61,209 nucleotides of DNA from Verrucomicrobiota bacterium. Its GTDB lineage: Bacteria; Verrucomicrobiota; Verrucomicrobiia; Limisphaerales; JADJPG01. Position numbers and translations under genes: made by a program. Below are positions 1 through 9,226 of the stretch, one piece after another; positions within the stretch are counted from its first letter, which is position 1; each line of letters opens with the position of its first letter. The stretch is taken from NCBI GenBank assembly GCA_016713365.1, contig JADJPG010000041.1, positions 1 through 61,209 on the forward strand. The letters run 5' to 3'. The notes under the pieces are model-generated. The model did not search any database. It worked only from the letters and a program-made list of their open reading frames with translations, and had not been told where the DNA came from.

Positions 1-1
1 C

Positions 2-169
2 AAGATCGGTAATCGTCTGCTCATCCTCTGGGATCCGACGGCGCAGGGCTGGACGTTGGAATACACCGATGACCTCAACAGCGGCATCTGGCTCCCGGTC
101 GACGGTGCGGCCAGCAACTCGGCTGTCGTGACACCCAGCGGTGCGGCGTTCTACCGCCTGACGAAGTAA
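2..169 (+). CDS. C-terminal end of an exported/surface protein (partial)
   Basis: Only the last 55 codons are in the window; the gene starts upstream. The reading frame ends in TAA at 167-169. The tail contains the pattern LEYTDDLNSG..W..V and ends FYRLTK. I know this kind of tail from the C-termini of large secreted or surface proteins of Verrucomicrobia, where a short beta-rich domain ends in 'FYRL'. A hairpin terminator follows at 202-237, which supports this being the true gene end. The function of the whole protein cannot be told from this fragment. Confidence 0.6.
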   Translation, partial: KIGNRLLILWDPTAQGWTLEYTDDLNSGIWLPVDGAASNSAVVTPSGAAFYRLTK

Positions 170-201
170 GTCACAGGCCAACGCCTTGTAGCGTTTCAAA
201 C

Positions 202-237
202 GGGGCAGGGACGGTGCGAAAGCGCTGTTCCTGCCCC
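202..237 (+). terminator. Rho-independent-type terminator hairpin
   Basis: GGGGCAGGGAC (202-212) pairs with GTTCCTGCCCC (227-237), an 11-bp stem with one G-U pair. A T-containing stretch (ACTTGTTTT) follows directly. It lies between the end of the partial gene on the plus strand and the convergent end of the phospholipase-D gene on the minus strand, so it may serve both. Confidence 0.6.
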
Positions 238-282
238 ACTTGTTTTCCGGGAACGGGAAAGTGCGCAGGCCGGAGGCGACGA

Positions 283-1573
283 CTACAGCTGCGCGCGAAA
301 CGGAGCGGTGATGACTTCCATGAAACGTTTCCAGAGCGAGCGATGCTTCCATGTCTGGTAAGTCACCTCGGTGCATTTCGTTTTGTCGTCTTCGAAGATG
401 CGAATTTGTTCCCCGGCGAACTCCCTGGAGAACACGTTCAGGTTGGCCTCATCATTGAGCCGGAAGGAACGGTTCCCGAAGTTGGCGGAACCCACGGACA
501 CCCACACATCATCAATGATCATCACCTTGGTGTGGTACATCGTGGGTTCGTATTCGTATATCTTCACGCCCGCCTTCAACAGCGGTCCCCACTTGCCGCG
601 CGACGCATGTTTCACGATCGCTGAATCCGTTTCCGCGCCGGGAACGATGATCTCCACCTTCACGCCGCGGGCGACCGCTTCCAGAAACTCCTGGGTGGTC
701 AACGTGTCTGGCACGTAGTAGGCCGCGCTGAGGCGGATGTTCTTTCGCGCGGCGGCGATGGAAAGAAGATTCATCAGCCGGACATCCTCCGTGCCGTCGC
801 GTGGTGAACTCTTGAAGACTTGTGCGAACTGCTTTCCCGCGGGTCGCAGCTCGGGGAAGTAATCGTCCCCGTCTAGCACCCGCGCGGTGGTCTTCGTCCA
901 GTTGTCCATGAAAGCCGCCTGCATCTGCGCCACGGCCGGCCCTTCGAGCTTGAACATCGAATCGCGCCATTCGCCGGGGTTCGCGGCGTTGCCTTTCCAG
1001 ATATCTGCGAGGCCGGCGCCGCCGGTGAAGCCGACCTTGCCATCGACGATGAGCAGTTTGCGGTGGTCACGATGGTTGAGCCGGGTGGGCGCATACCAGA
1101 CGAGCGGATTGTAGCGTTCGACTTCCACACCTGCGTTTTCCATCAAGTTCAGCAGGGAAGAATCGATGCGGCGTGAACCAATCCAGTCGATGATGACGTG
1201 AACCTTCACACCGGCCTTCGCCTTCTGCGCCAGCACGTCGGCGAACTGACGGCCGATGTCGCCGGACCAGTAAATGTAAGTTTCGAGGCAGATCGTTCTC
1301 TCGGCTGCGCGAACTGCCGAGAGCATCGCGGGAAAAATCTGATCGCCGTTGAGCAGGGTTGTGACCTGGTTGCTGGCGAATGCCCGGCTCCACCAGACTG
1401 CCCATGGAACGGAGGAACTCCGGATCGCTGACGGAATAGCGATGCGCGATGCGATACTGGATGCCCTTGCCGTAGAAATTGGTGCAACCGGTGGTCACCG
1501 TGACCACCGCGAGGCCGATCAATAGCATGAACAACCCGGGAGCGTTTCCGCAGCGGGCCGAGGGCATTCGCAT
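283..1573 (-). CDS. Phospholipase D / cardiolipin synthase-like lipoprotein (frameshifted)
   Basis: A PLD-superfamily phosphatidyltransferase, probably a cardiolipin-synthase-type enzyme at the membrane. The N-terminus starts at 1573 and has a hydrophobic segment ending in the lipobox-like VTVTTGC, so a lipoprotein signal is likely. The body carries both HKD motifs in full order: the first around NHRDHRKLLIVDG with GFTGG downstream, the second around MYHTKVMIIDD followed by GSANFGNRSF. The gene is in two frames. The N-terminal frame (to about 1381) reads out of phase, and one extra base near 1375-1385 moves the true continuation (FASNQVTTLLNGDQIFP, then the ORF beginning at 1326) by one. Removing one base gives a continuous protein of about 430 residues. 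Both catalytic motifs are intact, so I think this is a sequencing error more likely than a dead gene. It is divergent from nuoD. Confidence 0.85.
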
Positions 1574-1782
1574 GGTGGGCGCATCCTAGTGGTGCGAGGT
1601 AAAAAGCCAATCCCGTAAACGGTTCTGCGTCCGTTTCGTGCCAACGCAAAAGTCCGTTGCGCCGGCCGGGAGGAGTCGTCACACTCCGATCGTTTTCGTG
1701 ACGCTGGCATCACCAACGATGGTCCGCACCGTGCGCAGGCGCGACACGGCACGTCAGCGTCGCATCTAACTCTCTCGATTCC

Positions 1783-2955
1783 ATGGCCGTCACCGAAGCT
1801 CCCACCCCCAAGCAATACGAGATTCTGCCGAAGATCGACGCCAACGGCGAGGTGGCCGGCGAGCTTCTCGAAGTGGCCATGGGCCCCCACCATCCCTCGA
1901 CTCACGGCGTGTTCCGCATGGACGTGGTACTGGATGGCGAGACGGTGGTGAAGCTCAAGCCGGTGTTCGGTTACCTGCATCGCAATCACGAAAAGATCGC
2001 CGAGAACACCAGCTACCTCGCATCGATGCCGTACACCGACCGGCTCGATTACTTTTGTTCGCTCACGAACAACTGGGCTTACGCGCTGTCGGTGGAGAAG
2101 CTCGCCGGACTCGCGGTTCCCGAGCGCGCCGAGTACATCCGCGTCATCACTGCCGAGTTGACGCGTCTCCAGAATCACACCTGCCTCGTGGGATTTCTCC
2201 TGATGGACATGGGGGCGCTCGGCACGCCGCTGATGTATGCGTTTCGCGAGCGCGAGAAGATTCTCGATTTGTTCGAGTCACTCACCGGTGCCCGCATGAT
2301 GTGCAATTACATGCGGTTCGGCGGATGCCGTGTCGATCTGCCACCCGGCTGGCTCGACGATGCGCGCAAGGTGGCGGCCGAGTATCCGCGTTTCCTAGAC
2401 GAGTTCGAGAACCTGCTGACGGGGAACGAAATTCTCCTCAGCCGCACGCAGGAAATTGGTGTCCTGTCGCGGGAACTGGCCGTCAGCGCCAGTGTCACCG
2501 GCCCGGTGCTGCGGGCAACGGGGGTTGATTACGATCTTCGCAAGGTGGACAAGTACGGCATCTATGACCGGTTCGATTTCCGAGTGCCGCTCGGCGACCA
2601 CGGTGATGTCTACGATCGCTACATGATTCGCATTCTGGAGATGCGCGAGTCGTTGAAGATTTTGAACCAGGCGCTGAAGGATATTCCGGAAGGCCCGATC
2701 ATCGATCCGAAGGCGAAGTTGCGTGGCTTCCGACCGAAGGCAGGCGAAGCCTATGGCCGTATCGAGGCGCCAAAGGGCGAACTGGGCTTCTACTTGATCA
2801 GCGATGGCTCGCCGAATCCGTATCGCTACCGCGTGCGTCCGCCGAGTTTCACCAATCTCACCGTGCTCGAAGACATGTGCCTCGGGCACTCGATCGCCGA
2901 CGTGGTGGTCATCCTTGGCAGCATCGACATCGTACTTGGTGAAGTCGATCGCTGA
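1783..2955 (+). CDS. nuoD: NADH-quinone oxidoreductase subunit D
   Basis: The 49-kDa-type subunit of respiratory complex I, which together with NuoB lines the quinone-binding cavity at the membrane face of the peripheral arm. The sequence has the family hallmark MGPHHPSTHGVFR near residue 29, then FGYLHRNHEKIAE, YTDRLDYF and MRFGGCRVDLP, and it ends in the typical ILGSIDIVLGEVDR. The 390-residue length is normal for NuoD, without a fused NuoC. The usual partners nuoB/C upstream and nuoE-H downstream are not adjacent; nuoI lies 1.6 kb further on, separated by an unrelated exported protein gene. The first ATG, at 1783, is used; it gives a short Pro-rich N-tail before the conserved core. Confidence 0.97.
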   Translation: MAVTEAPTPKQYEILPKIDANGEVAGELLEVAMGPHHPSTHGVFRMDVVLDGETVVKLKPVFGYLHRNHEKIAENTSYLASMPYTDRLDYFCSLTNNWAYALSVEKLAGLAVPERAEYIRVITAELTRLQNHTCLVGFLLMDMGALGTPLMYAFREREKILDLFESLTGARMMCNYMRFGGCRVDLPPGWLDDARKVAAEYPRFLDEFENLLTGNEILLSRTQEIGVLSRELAVSASVTGPVLRATGVDYDLRKVDKYGIYDRFDFRVPLGDHGDVYDRYMIRILEMRESLKILNQALKDIPEGPIIDPKAKLRGFRPKAGEAYGRIEAPKGELGFYLISDGSPNPYRYRVRPPSFTNLTVLEDMCLGHSIADVVVILGSIDIVLGEVDR

Positions 2956-3087
2956 GAGGGTCGTCGGGCGGCGATTGCTCCTTTCGGTCCATTGAGTTTC
3001 TACCTGCGCTGAATACGCTCGGAAGTCCCGAGCCGGATTGGGCCGTGTGCCTGATCTGGACGGAGAACGTAAATCCGAACTCAGCGT

Positions 3088-4459
3088 ATGAATCTTGAAT
3101 CTCTTTGTCCGTCGCGACTTTTCCGGATCGTCCTGAACATTGCCGTGCTCGCCGCCCCCGGCGTTTCGCAGCCAGCGTTGGCGCAAGACGTCGTTCCACC
3201 CAGTATCGTTTCCGTTGCGCCCGCCGACGGTGCCTCAGGGGTGGCGGCTTCGGCGCCCGTGGTGTTTGTCTTCAGCGAAGCAATGGATGTCGACGTGACC
3301 GCAGCCACGTTCTTTACCACAAATTTTCCGCCGCAACTGGTTTTCGTCAGCGAAGCCTGGAGCAGCGGCGGCACTCGCCTGACGTGCACGCCGATCGGCA
3401 GCTGGCCGGCAAACGCGACCGTGCAATGGGCGGTCTCCGGATCAGATCTCGAAGGGAACGAACTTTCGGCGGTTCCGCTGCCGTTTGGCCGCTTCTCGAC
3501 GGGCGCTGGTGGCGGCGGGCAGACGGGCAGCGGCACGAACGCGGTGACGACGTTCCAGATCGGCGTGACGCACCAGTACCATCAGACTTCGACCGCGGCA
3601 CCGGCGCTTGATCCAGATGTGAGTTACCTTTTCAACGCGGGCACGATTCTCGCGTCGAATCGCACGGCGACCAACATCACCGTGCTGCTCCCGACGGCCA
3701 CGACGCAGAAACTGAATGCCTTTCCCACGGCGCCCGAGGCGTATCTCTTTTACGCGTCCTCAACGAATGCCGCGGCTTTCAACGCACCTTACAACGGTGG
3801 CAACTACGCATTCACGGTTCGCTCGGTCGGTTCGAACGAGACAGTGACGGTGAATCTGCCCGCCAACGGCCAGCCCAGCGTTCCGCGCGTGGCGAACTTT
3901 GCCGCCGCCCAGTCGGTCAATGTCACCCAGACTTTCACGCTTTCGTGGAATGCGTTTACGGGTGGATTTTACGACCGGATCGGTCACCAATTTCATCTCT
4001 GTGGAAGTGGAGGACGACTTCCCGAACGCGGGACTGGGTGATCCCGAGGTGTTGCCGAAGAATGCGACCTCGGTGGCGATTTCCGCAGGGCGCTTGCGTC
4101 CGAATACAACTTACGAAGCGAGCGTTGCGTTCTGGACGGCGATTCGCAGCACGATCAACTCGGCGACGAATACCATGGTTTGGCGGGTCACGCGGACGAC
4201 GTTTCCGTTGGTCACCGTGGGAGGCGGTGGCAGTTCGCCGGTGCTGACGAACTGGGCTCGGCTGGCCGGTGGCGCCGTGCAATTCGAGGTGATTGCCGCG
4301 CCGGGACAGAACTTGGTTGTGGAGCGCGCTGATGCCATCGCGGCTCAGTCGTGGACCACGGTTCTCACGACGAATGCCACGACGGGTCGGGTGGCTTATC
4401 GCGAGACGGTACCTGCCGGAGCGAAGGCGCGGTTTTATCGTGCGCGCGGCGTGAATTAG
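3088..4459 (+). CDS. Exported Ig-like (SbsA-type) repeat protein (frameshifted)
   Basis: A secreted or surface protein of unknown role. The N-terminus has a signal peptide (hydrophobic run to about residue 30, ALAQ cleavage region). It is followed by a bacterial Ig-like fold of the SbsA/Big_5 kind: PPSIVSVAPADGASGV, VFVFSEAMDVDV and GNELSAVPLPFGRF are its usual landmarks. The C-terminus (frame starting before 4018) has the tail NLVVERADAI..W..V....VAYRETV....ARFYRARG, again a Verrucomicrobia-style end. The frame changes at a run of four T's at 3968-3971: removing one T joins NAFTGG to FTTGSVTNFISVEVEDD. With that correction the protein is about 456 residues. It sits between nuoD and nuoI without obvious functional connection. 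Confidence 0.75.
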
Positions 4460-4554
4460 TGGGGTCGGTAGGTTTCGGCGTGGCACCGCGACGCAAGGTT
4501 GCTGCGAACTGCATCGCACTTGCTTCTGGGTCCGCGCCTGCCTACCTTCGCGCC

Positions 4555-5304
4555 ATGCTCGGCTCCGGCATTCTCAAAGGCATGGTTGAAACCGCGCGAA
4601 ACTTCGTCGGCAGTTACAGCGACGAGGCGCGGCTCACCACCGTGGAGTATCCCGAGGAACGCATCCCGCTGAAGGAGGCGACGCGGCAGTTTCCCTTTCT
4701 CGTTTTCGACGGGGATGATTGGCAGAAGGGCTTGCGTTGTGTGGCGTGCCAGATTTGCGAGAAGGAATGCCCGCCGCAGTGCATCTACATCGTCAAGAGC
4801 AAGGACAAGCGGACCGACTACAAGGGCCAGCCGCAGTTTTATCCCGCGACTTTCGACATCGATATTTCGGTGTGCATGAGCTGCCAGATTTGCGTCGAGG
4901 TTTGCCCATTTGAGTCCATCAAAATGGACACGGAGTTCGAGCTGTCGACCACGGATCGTTTCGGCGGCTTGCTGGTTCGCAAGGATCAGCTCGCGAAGTC
5001 GAACGAGCATTACCGGAAGATTCACCCCAGAGACGCCGCAGATTCCGATGCGGTGATCGCGGCGGAGAAAGCCAAGGCGGAAGCAAAAGTCAAAGCGGAC
5101 GCGGAGGCCAAGGCCAAGGCCGCTGCGGAAGCAAAGGCGAAGGCGGCTGCCGCTGCCGAATCTGGTGCGCCCGCTCCAGCGGCAGGTCCTGCTGCGGCTC
5201 CGGCCAAACCGGTTGCGAAACCTGCAACCACGGATCCTGCTGCGCCCGCTGCTTCGTCCACCGCCACTCCGGCGGCTGGACCTCCAACTTCAAGTTCGAA
5301 CTAA
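4555..5304 (+). CDS. nuoI: NADH-quinone oxidoreductase subunit I (2x 4Fe-4S) with long Ala/Lys/Pro tail
   Basis: Complex I subunit carrying clusters N6a and N6b, which pass electrons towards NuoB. Two CxxCxxCxxxCP motifs are visible: C62-C65-C68-C72 (CVACQICEKEC) and C107-C110-C113-C117 (CMSCQICVEVC). The core ends near residue 160 (HYRKIHP). It is followed by about 85 residues of low complexity, first AEAKAKA-type charged repeats, then an Ala/Pro-rich stretch to the end. NuoI proteins are usually 160-220 residues, so this 249-residue form has an added tail. The ATG at 4555 was chosen because the conserved N-terminus (ILKGMVETARNFVG) begins there; the open frame extends upstream without a conserved sequence. 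Confidence 0.95.
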   Translation: MLGSGILKGMVETARNFVGSYSDEARLTTVEYPEERIPLKEATRQFPFLVFDGDDWQKGLRCVACQICEKECPPQCIYIVKSKDKRTDYKGQPQFYPATFDIDISVCMSCQICVEVCPFESIKMDTEFELSTTDRFGGLLVRKDQLAKSNEHYRKIHPRDAADSDAVIAAEKAKAEAKVKADAEAKAKAAAEAKAKAAAAAESGAPAPAAGPAAAPAKPVAKPATTDPAAPAASSTATPAAGPPTSSSN

Positions 5305-5343
5305 CCTCATCCCTTCGTCGGAAGAGGCCTCCTCAAAATACGA

Positions 5344-5371
5344 AAGCGCCAGTTGTCTCCAACTGGCGCTT
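5344..5371. terminator. Bidirectional terminator hairpin
   Basis: AAGCGCCAGTTG (5344-5355) and CAACTGGCGCTT (5360-5371) form a perfect 12-bp stem with a TCTC loop. A-rich sequence lies on the left flank, giving T's on the minus strand. The hairpin lies between the convergent ends of nuoI and the cupredoxin gene. Confidence 0.75.
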
Positions 5372-5419
5372 CATGGAAGGGCTTCCCTCGCGGTCCGTCC
5401 TGTATAGGGTTTCTCTCGC

Positions 5420-6853
5420 TTACTGCCGGCGCAGGACGCGATAGACGCGATTCGTCCTGCCGGTCGGATTCGGGTCCACGAACGTCACGACGTTGTTCGT
5501 CGCGATGTTGGTGGCGATGGACGTAAACGGCGTGGGCGAACCGTCCTCGGCCGAACCTTCGATGATGTAGGTCAGGCCGGGGTTTGCCGTGTAGTCGAAC
5601 GTGAAGGTTCCGGCGTTGTTCGTGGGCGACAGCAATTGGATGTCGACGGGTGCCACGACGGTGACGTTCACCGGGCCGGAGGTGGAGATGAGGTTCGAAT
5701 CATCCGTGATGTAAGCGGAGTAACTGTAGCTGCCAGCGGCGACATTGCTGACCGTGAGCGTATAGGGCGGGGCGCTGATGACTCCCAGGGAAGTGGACGT
5801 CCCGCGAACGAACCGCACTTGGCGGACGGCTCCGTAGAGATCGAAGGCTTCCGCGCTGAAATTGATATTCGCCGGCGCTGCGAAGACGCCGCCGTCGACA
5901 GGGCTGGTCAGGCGCCCGAAGGGACGCAAGTTCGGCCCGACGACATTGACCAATCCGGTCATGCCCAGCGAGCGGTGGGGATTGCAGTGAAACGGAAAGC
6001 TGCCGACGCGATTGAAGGTGGTGACGCAGACGGTGGAGAGCGCGTTTCCGCAGAATGCCTCGTTGGTGCCGCTGCCGGTGACGGTGTGGAAACTCCCGAG
6101 GCCGGTGAAGGTGACGGTGTCGCCGACGGTCACAGTGAGCACGCTGGGCGAGAAAGCGAGGCCGGAAACCACCACGGTTCGATTGCTGTTCACGAGGACG
6201 TTGACGATTTCCGTGGAGTTCGAGCCGCCGAGGTTGTCGATGGCGCGGGCGATGATTTGGTGCCAGCCGGCGGCGAGGGTCACGTTCAATTCGTAGGGCT
6301 CGGAGGAAACGCTGCCGAGCAGATTGGTGCCGCTGAGGAATTGAACACTGGAAACCGTGCCGTCGCCGTCGGACGCCGTCGCCGAAAGGGTGATGTTGGC
6401 CGGGGCGGTCAAGGTGGTGAGGTTCGTGGGCGAGTTCAGGGTGATCAAGGGGCGGAGATTCGCCTGAACGACCGTCACTGTACCGGTTTGCTCCGGACGG
6501 GATGGAATGCCGAAGACGTGGCGACCGCAGAGGTAGGGATAAACGCCGACATTGGAGAAGGCGACTTGAAACGTGCCGTTGTTGGCACCAAGGCTCGCGG
6601 GTGCCCAAGCCGGATTAGGGGCATTGGTCGTGTTTCCAACACGGACGCCGGGCGTGACGTCATGGGAGGTGCCCGAAACGTTGGTCCAGCGGACGCTGTC
6701 GCCGGTTTCAATGAGGAGATTGGTGGGCGAAAAGACGAAGGCGGTCGGCCCGGTGACGCGAATGATGTTGGTCACAGCGGCGTGGGAGGTGGAAGCAGTC
6801 AGCCAATTGACGACAAATAACGCTGCGACGAGGGCGATTCTTGAGGACGACAT
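5420..6853 (-). CDS. Exported protein with two cupredoxin-like domains and Ig-like domains
   Basis: A secreted protein with two plastocyanin/azurin-like modules separated by Ig-like domains. The ATG at 6853 begins a clear signal peptide (LVAALFVVNWLTASTSHA). The first cupredoxin domain (about residues 25-130) has SHDVTPG and YLCGRHVFG but no methionine after the Cys-His pair. The second (about 225-310) has SFHTVTGSG and HCNPHRSLGM, a complete His-Cys-His-Met type-1 copper set. Linkers resemble bacterial Ig repeats (ITLNSPTNLTTLTAPANI..., FGRLTSPVDGG...). The C-terminus carries the TYIIEGSAEDGSPTPF...VYRVLRRQ tail seen in other exported proteins of this window. Electron transfer or copper binding outside the cell is inferred; no partner is adjacent. 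Confidence 0.75.
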   Translation of the reverse strand: MSSSRIALVAALFVVNWLTASTSHAAVTNIIRVTGPTAFVFSPTNLLIETGDSVRWTNVSGTSHDVTPGVRVGNTTNAPNPAWAPASLGANNGTFQVAFSNVGVYPYLCGRHVFGIPSRPEQTGTVTVVQANLRPLITLNSPTNLTTLTAPANITLSATASDGDGTVSSVQFLSGTNLLGSVSSEPYELNVTLAAGWHQIIARAIDNLGGSNSTEIVNVLVNSNRTVVVSGLAFSPSVLTVTVGDTVTFTGLGSFHTVTGSGTNEAFCGNALSTVCVTTFNRVGSFPFHCNPHRSLGMTGLVNVVGPNLRPFGRLTSPVDGGVFAAPANINFSAEAFDLYGAVRQVRFVRGTSTSLGVISAPPYTLTVSNVAAGSYSYSAYITDDSNLISTSGPVNVTVVAPVDIQLLSPTNNAGTFTFDYTANPGLTYIIEGSAEDGSPTPFTSIATNIATNNVVTFVDPNPTGRTNRVYRVLRRQ

Positions 6854-7113
6854 ACGTATGGTTTTCGGGTTGTGTTGCGTTGGTCTGGAATCCTGCCTCA
6901 GGGCGGGCACAGTCGAGCGCAACGGTCGTAAGATGCACGAATCGGCGATTGGTTCCCATAAACCATTTCACCGAAATCCGCGCTTCTCGACCCTTCTGAT
7001 GAAACGCCGCCAGACAGGCTTGCGACAATACGGGTTCGCCCTGGGGGGCGAACCGCAGGTTGTTCAGGTTACAGGAGAAGACCGGCCGGGAGGGATTTGG
7101 TTACGGTGCCCGT

Positions 7114-8514
7114 CTACTGGCAATCGATGGCCGGGTCGGGGAGGGGGCGTTGGATTTCGGCCAGGCGATACCCGAATCCTGGGCCGGTAAGAGTCGAGAG
7201 ATTCACCTTTCCGCGCTGGCGTTGATACAGCCCCGGGTGAATCGCTGTTTCGGCCGCGGAGGCGTCCGGATAGAACTGCATCGCGTTCGTCTCAACACCC
7301 ATGATGGTGCCGACGTGGGCGGCGAGCAGGGTGTGCGGGATCTGAGCGAGCATCGGATTGGTGAGATCTTGGACCATCAAGGTCATTCCGTGCGCTTTCG
7401 CCCAGCACGCGCTGAGCAGGGCGCCGGTTTGCGTTTTGCAGGTCTTCAGGGCGACTCCCGTCCAGCCCAGCTCGCGGCCTAGTTTGATCATGCGCCAGTC
7501 GTGCGCGCTTTCATCGAGGAACAGCGGTTTGCGGGCGGAGACGCTGTGGACGTCGATGCGGTGATGTTCCAGTTCGTAAGGAAACGGCTGCTCGACGTAG
7601 AGAATCATCCCATAGAGCCGCGGATGTTCGTCGCGCAATCGGTCGAGCATTTCATTGACGTAGGCCGGGTCGCTGACGGTGCAGTTGAAATCCGCCGTCA
7701 GCCATTCCACGTCGTGACCCACGGCAATTTCACCGACCGCCACCAGCCGTTCGTAGTCCCAGATGGGATCGTTCCCGCGCAGCTTGATCTTCAGGCAGGT
7801 GAGTCCGTCCCGCGAAATCCAATCAGAGAGGATAACGGGGTAACCGTCCGCCGGCTCGGTGCCGGTCAAGTCGCGTTTCTTCAGCGGATCCAGACCGCCG
7901 ACGAGATGCCATGCACGGAGTTCATTCCCCCGACGTGCGACCAGAAAGTCCGACGGAAACTTCGATGCGAACGAAACAGCGGTTCCGTCAGCGCGTGTCA
8001 GATATGACGCGAGATCCCGGATCATGAACTCCTGGCCGTACGTCTCGTAAACAGGCCGTCCGAGCAGTTGCCCGAACGCATCGTGCAGCGCGAGATCGAA
8101 GAGGGAGCAACATACCAGCGCCGCCAGCCATGGCATCGGTTCGCCGCCGCGTGATTCGTTGAATGCTTTCAACAACGTGGGCAACACGTGTTCTTCGAAG
8201 TCATGTCCGACTTCGATCGGATGCCCGGACGAATCGAACTTCGCCCATTCCTTCGCGAGCAACTCAGTGAACGCCCTCAGTGCCGCGTGCCGAACTTCGT
8301 ATCCCAGCGTGCTGGGCCAGACCCATTGCACGCTGAGCGGCGTTTCGCCCCAACCTTCTCCGATCTTGCCGGCCCGATCGGCGACGGTGAGCTTCACTCG
8401 CGCGCAGGTGACGGAAGTGGTGATCTCGGGTCCGAACTTCAGCGGGACACGCGTTTTGATCGGCAGGAAATACAACGTCGCGCCAACCGGGCGAATGTCA
8501 GTGGGCTTCGGCAT
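7114..8514 (-). CDS. Enolase-superfamily (mandelate racemase / muconate lactonizing-like) enzyme
   Basis: A divalent-metal (beta/alpha)8-barrel enzyme that would abstract a proton alpha to a carboxylate. The N-terminal capping domain is followed by the catalytic series: a KxK motif (CLKIKLRG), a metal-site D (TADFN), E (YVEQPF), D/E (LDES) and the second-side lysine in VALKTCKTQTG. The 466-residue length is longer than typical dipeptide epimerases (about 350), because of extra N-terminal and C-terminal segments (GVETNAMQFYPDAS...). The substrate cannot be assigned. A conserved His near MVQDLTNP was not found, so the lysine-lysine arrangement (MLE/epimerase type) is more likely than the mandelate racemase type. 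It is divergent from the mutarotase gene, which hints at a sugar-acid pathway. Confidence 0.75.
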   Translation of the reverse strand: MPKPTDIRPVGATLYFLPIKTRVPLKFGPEITTSVTCARVKLTVADRAGKIGEGWGETPLSVQWVWPSTLGYEVRHAALRAFTELLAKEWAKFDSSGHPIEVGHDFEEHVLPTLLKAFNESRGGEPMPWLAALVCCSLFDLALHDAFGQLLGRPVYETYGQEFMIRDLASYLTRADGTAVSFASKFPSDFLVARRGNELRAWHLVGGLDPLKKRDLTGTEPADGYPVILSDWISRDGLTCLKIKLRGNDPIWDYERLVAVGEIAVGHDVEWLTADFNCTVSDPAYVNEMLDRLRDEHPRLYGMILYVEQPFPYELEHHRIDVHSVSARKPLFLDESAHDWRMIKLGRELGWTGVALKTCKTQTGALLSACWAKAHGMTLMVQDLTNPMLAQIPHTLLAAHVGTIMGVETNAMQFYPDASAAETAIHPGLYQRQRGKVNLSTLTGPGFGYRLAEIQRPLPDPAIDCQ

Positions 8515-8643
8515 GGGGGCGACGATGGCTCAAGTGCGAACCGAAGTTCAAGCGTGTCGGCACCTTGACTTGGGCTTGGCTGCGTGGCGCCGGACGAGGC
8601 AGAAGTCTTGCGTCGGCAACAGCGTTTCAGGTTCCATCTCGCC

Positions 8644-9090
8644 ATGCTGAAACACGAACTCATCCACCCGAAGATCAACGAAGTCCTCGGCCGTGCCGGA
8701 CATCACGCGAAGATTCTGATCGCCGACGGTAATTATCCGGCCTCGAGCAAGAAGGGTCCGAACGCTGAAATCGTGTGCCTGAATCTTTCGCCCGGCCTCG
8801 TGACCGTCGCCCAAACGCTGCGTGCCATTCTCAGCGCCGTGGTGGTTGATTCTGTCAATACGATGGGCATCCCGGCGGATGATCCGTATGCCCGCCTCGG
8901 TGAACCACCGGTGTGGGATGAATACCGGCAGGTCCTGAAGCAAGCCCGTTGCAAGCTGAAGTTGGAGCCGATTCTCAAGTGGGACTTCTACAAGGCGGTC
9001 GAATCGTCGGACCACGTGCTGACCATTCAAACCGGCGATCAGGCGCTTTGGGCGAACGTGCTGCTGTCTCTAGGCTGTCGCCAACGCTGA
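8644..9090 (+). CDS. RbsD/FucU family sugar mutarotase
   Basis: A small decameric enzyme that interconverts pyranose/furanose or alpha/beta anomers of ribose or fucose. The signature MLKHELIHPKINEVLG is followed by the catalytic histidine region GHHAKILIADGNYP, and VDSVNTMG and DDPYARLG lie downstream. At 148 residues the length matches FucU/RbsD. The ATG at 8644 was chosen because MLKHELI is the family's normal start; the frame is open further upstream but not conserved. It is divergent from the enolase-superfamily gene across about 130 bp that should hold both promoters. Confidence 0.9.
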   Translation: MLKHELIHPKINEVLGRAGHHAKILIADGNYPASSKKGPNAEIVCLNLSPGLVTVAQTLRAILSAVVVDSVNTMGIPADDPYARLGEPPVWDEYRQVLKQARCKLKLEPILKWDFYKAVESSDHVLTIQTGDQALWANVLLSLGCRQR

Positions 9091-9192
9091 GTCCCACGAG
9101 CAGTCCGGGCGGGAAAGGGCAGGGCATTCCAAGCCTTCCCAACCCGAATCGTCATCCCTGTCGTAATGGTCTGGTGCATATGAAATTCATTA

Positions 9193-9220
9193 TTGACTGA
9201 ATGAGTCATTCAGTTATCAA
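9193..9220 (+). promoter_or_regulatory. TetR-gene promoter overlapping a perfect 19-bp palindrome
   Basis: TTGACT (9193-9198) and TATCAA (9215-9220) are 16 bp apart and look like -35/-10 boxes. The spacer is filled by the perfect palindrome ACTGAATGAGTCATTCAGT (9196-9214), the usual shape of a TetR-family operator. Bound repressor would block the promoter. The predicted transcription start falls at about 9226-9228, on top of the GTG start codon at 9227, so the mRNA may be leaderless. Confidence 0.7.
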
Positions 9221-9226
9221 TGGGCC

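Noticed and set aside
5636..6820. 394-aa plus-strand frame opposite the cupredoxin protein
   Set aside because: Asp/Gly/Arg-rich antisense frame; the minus strand has a signal peptide and copper-ligand motifs.
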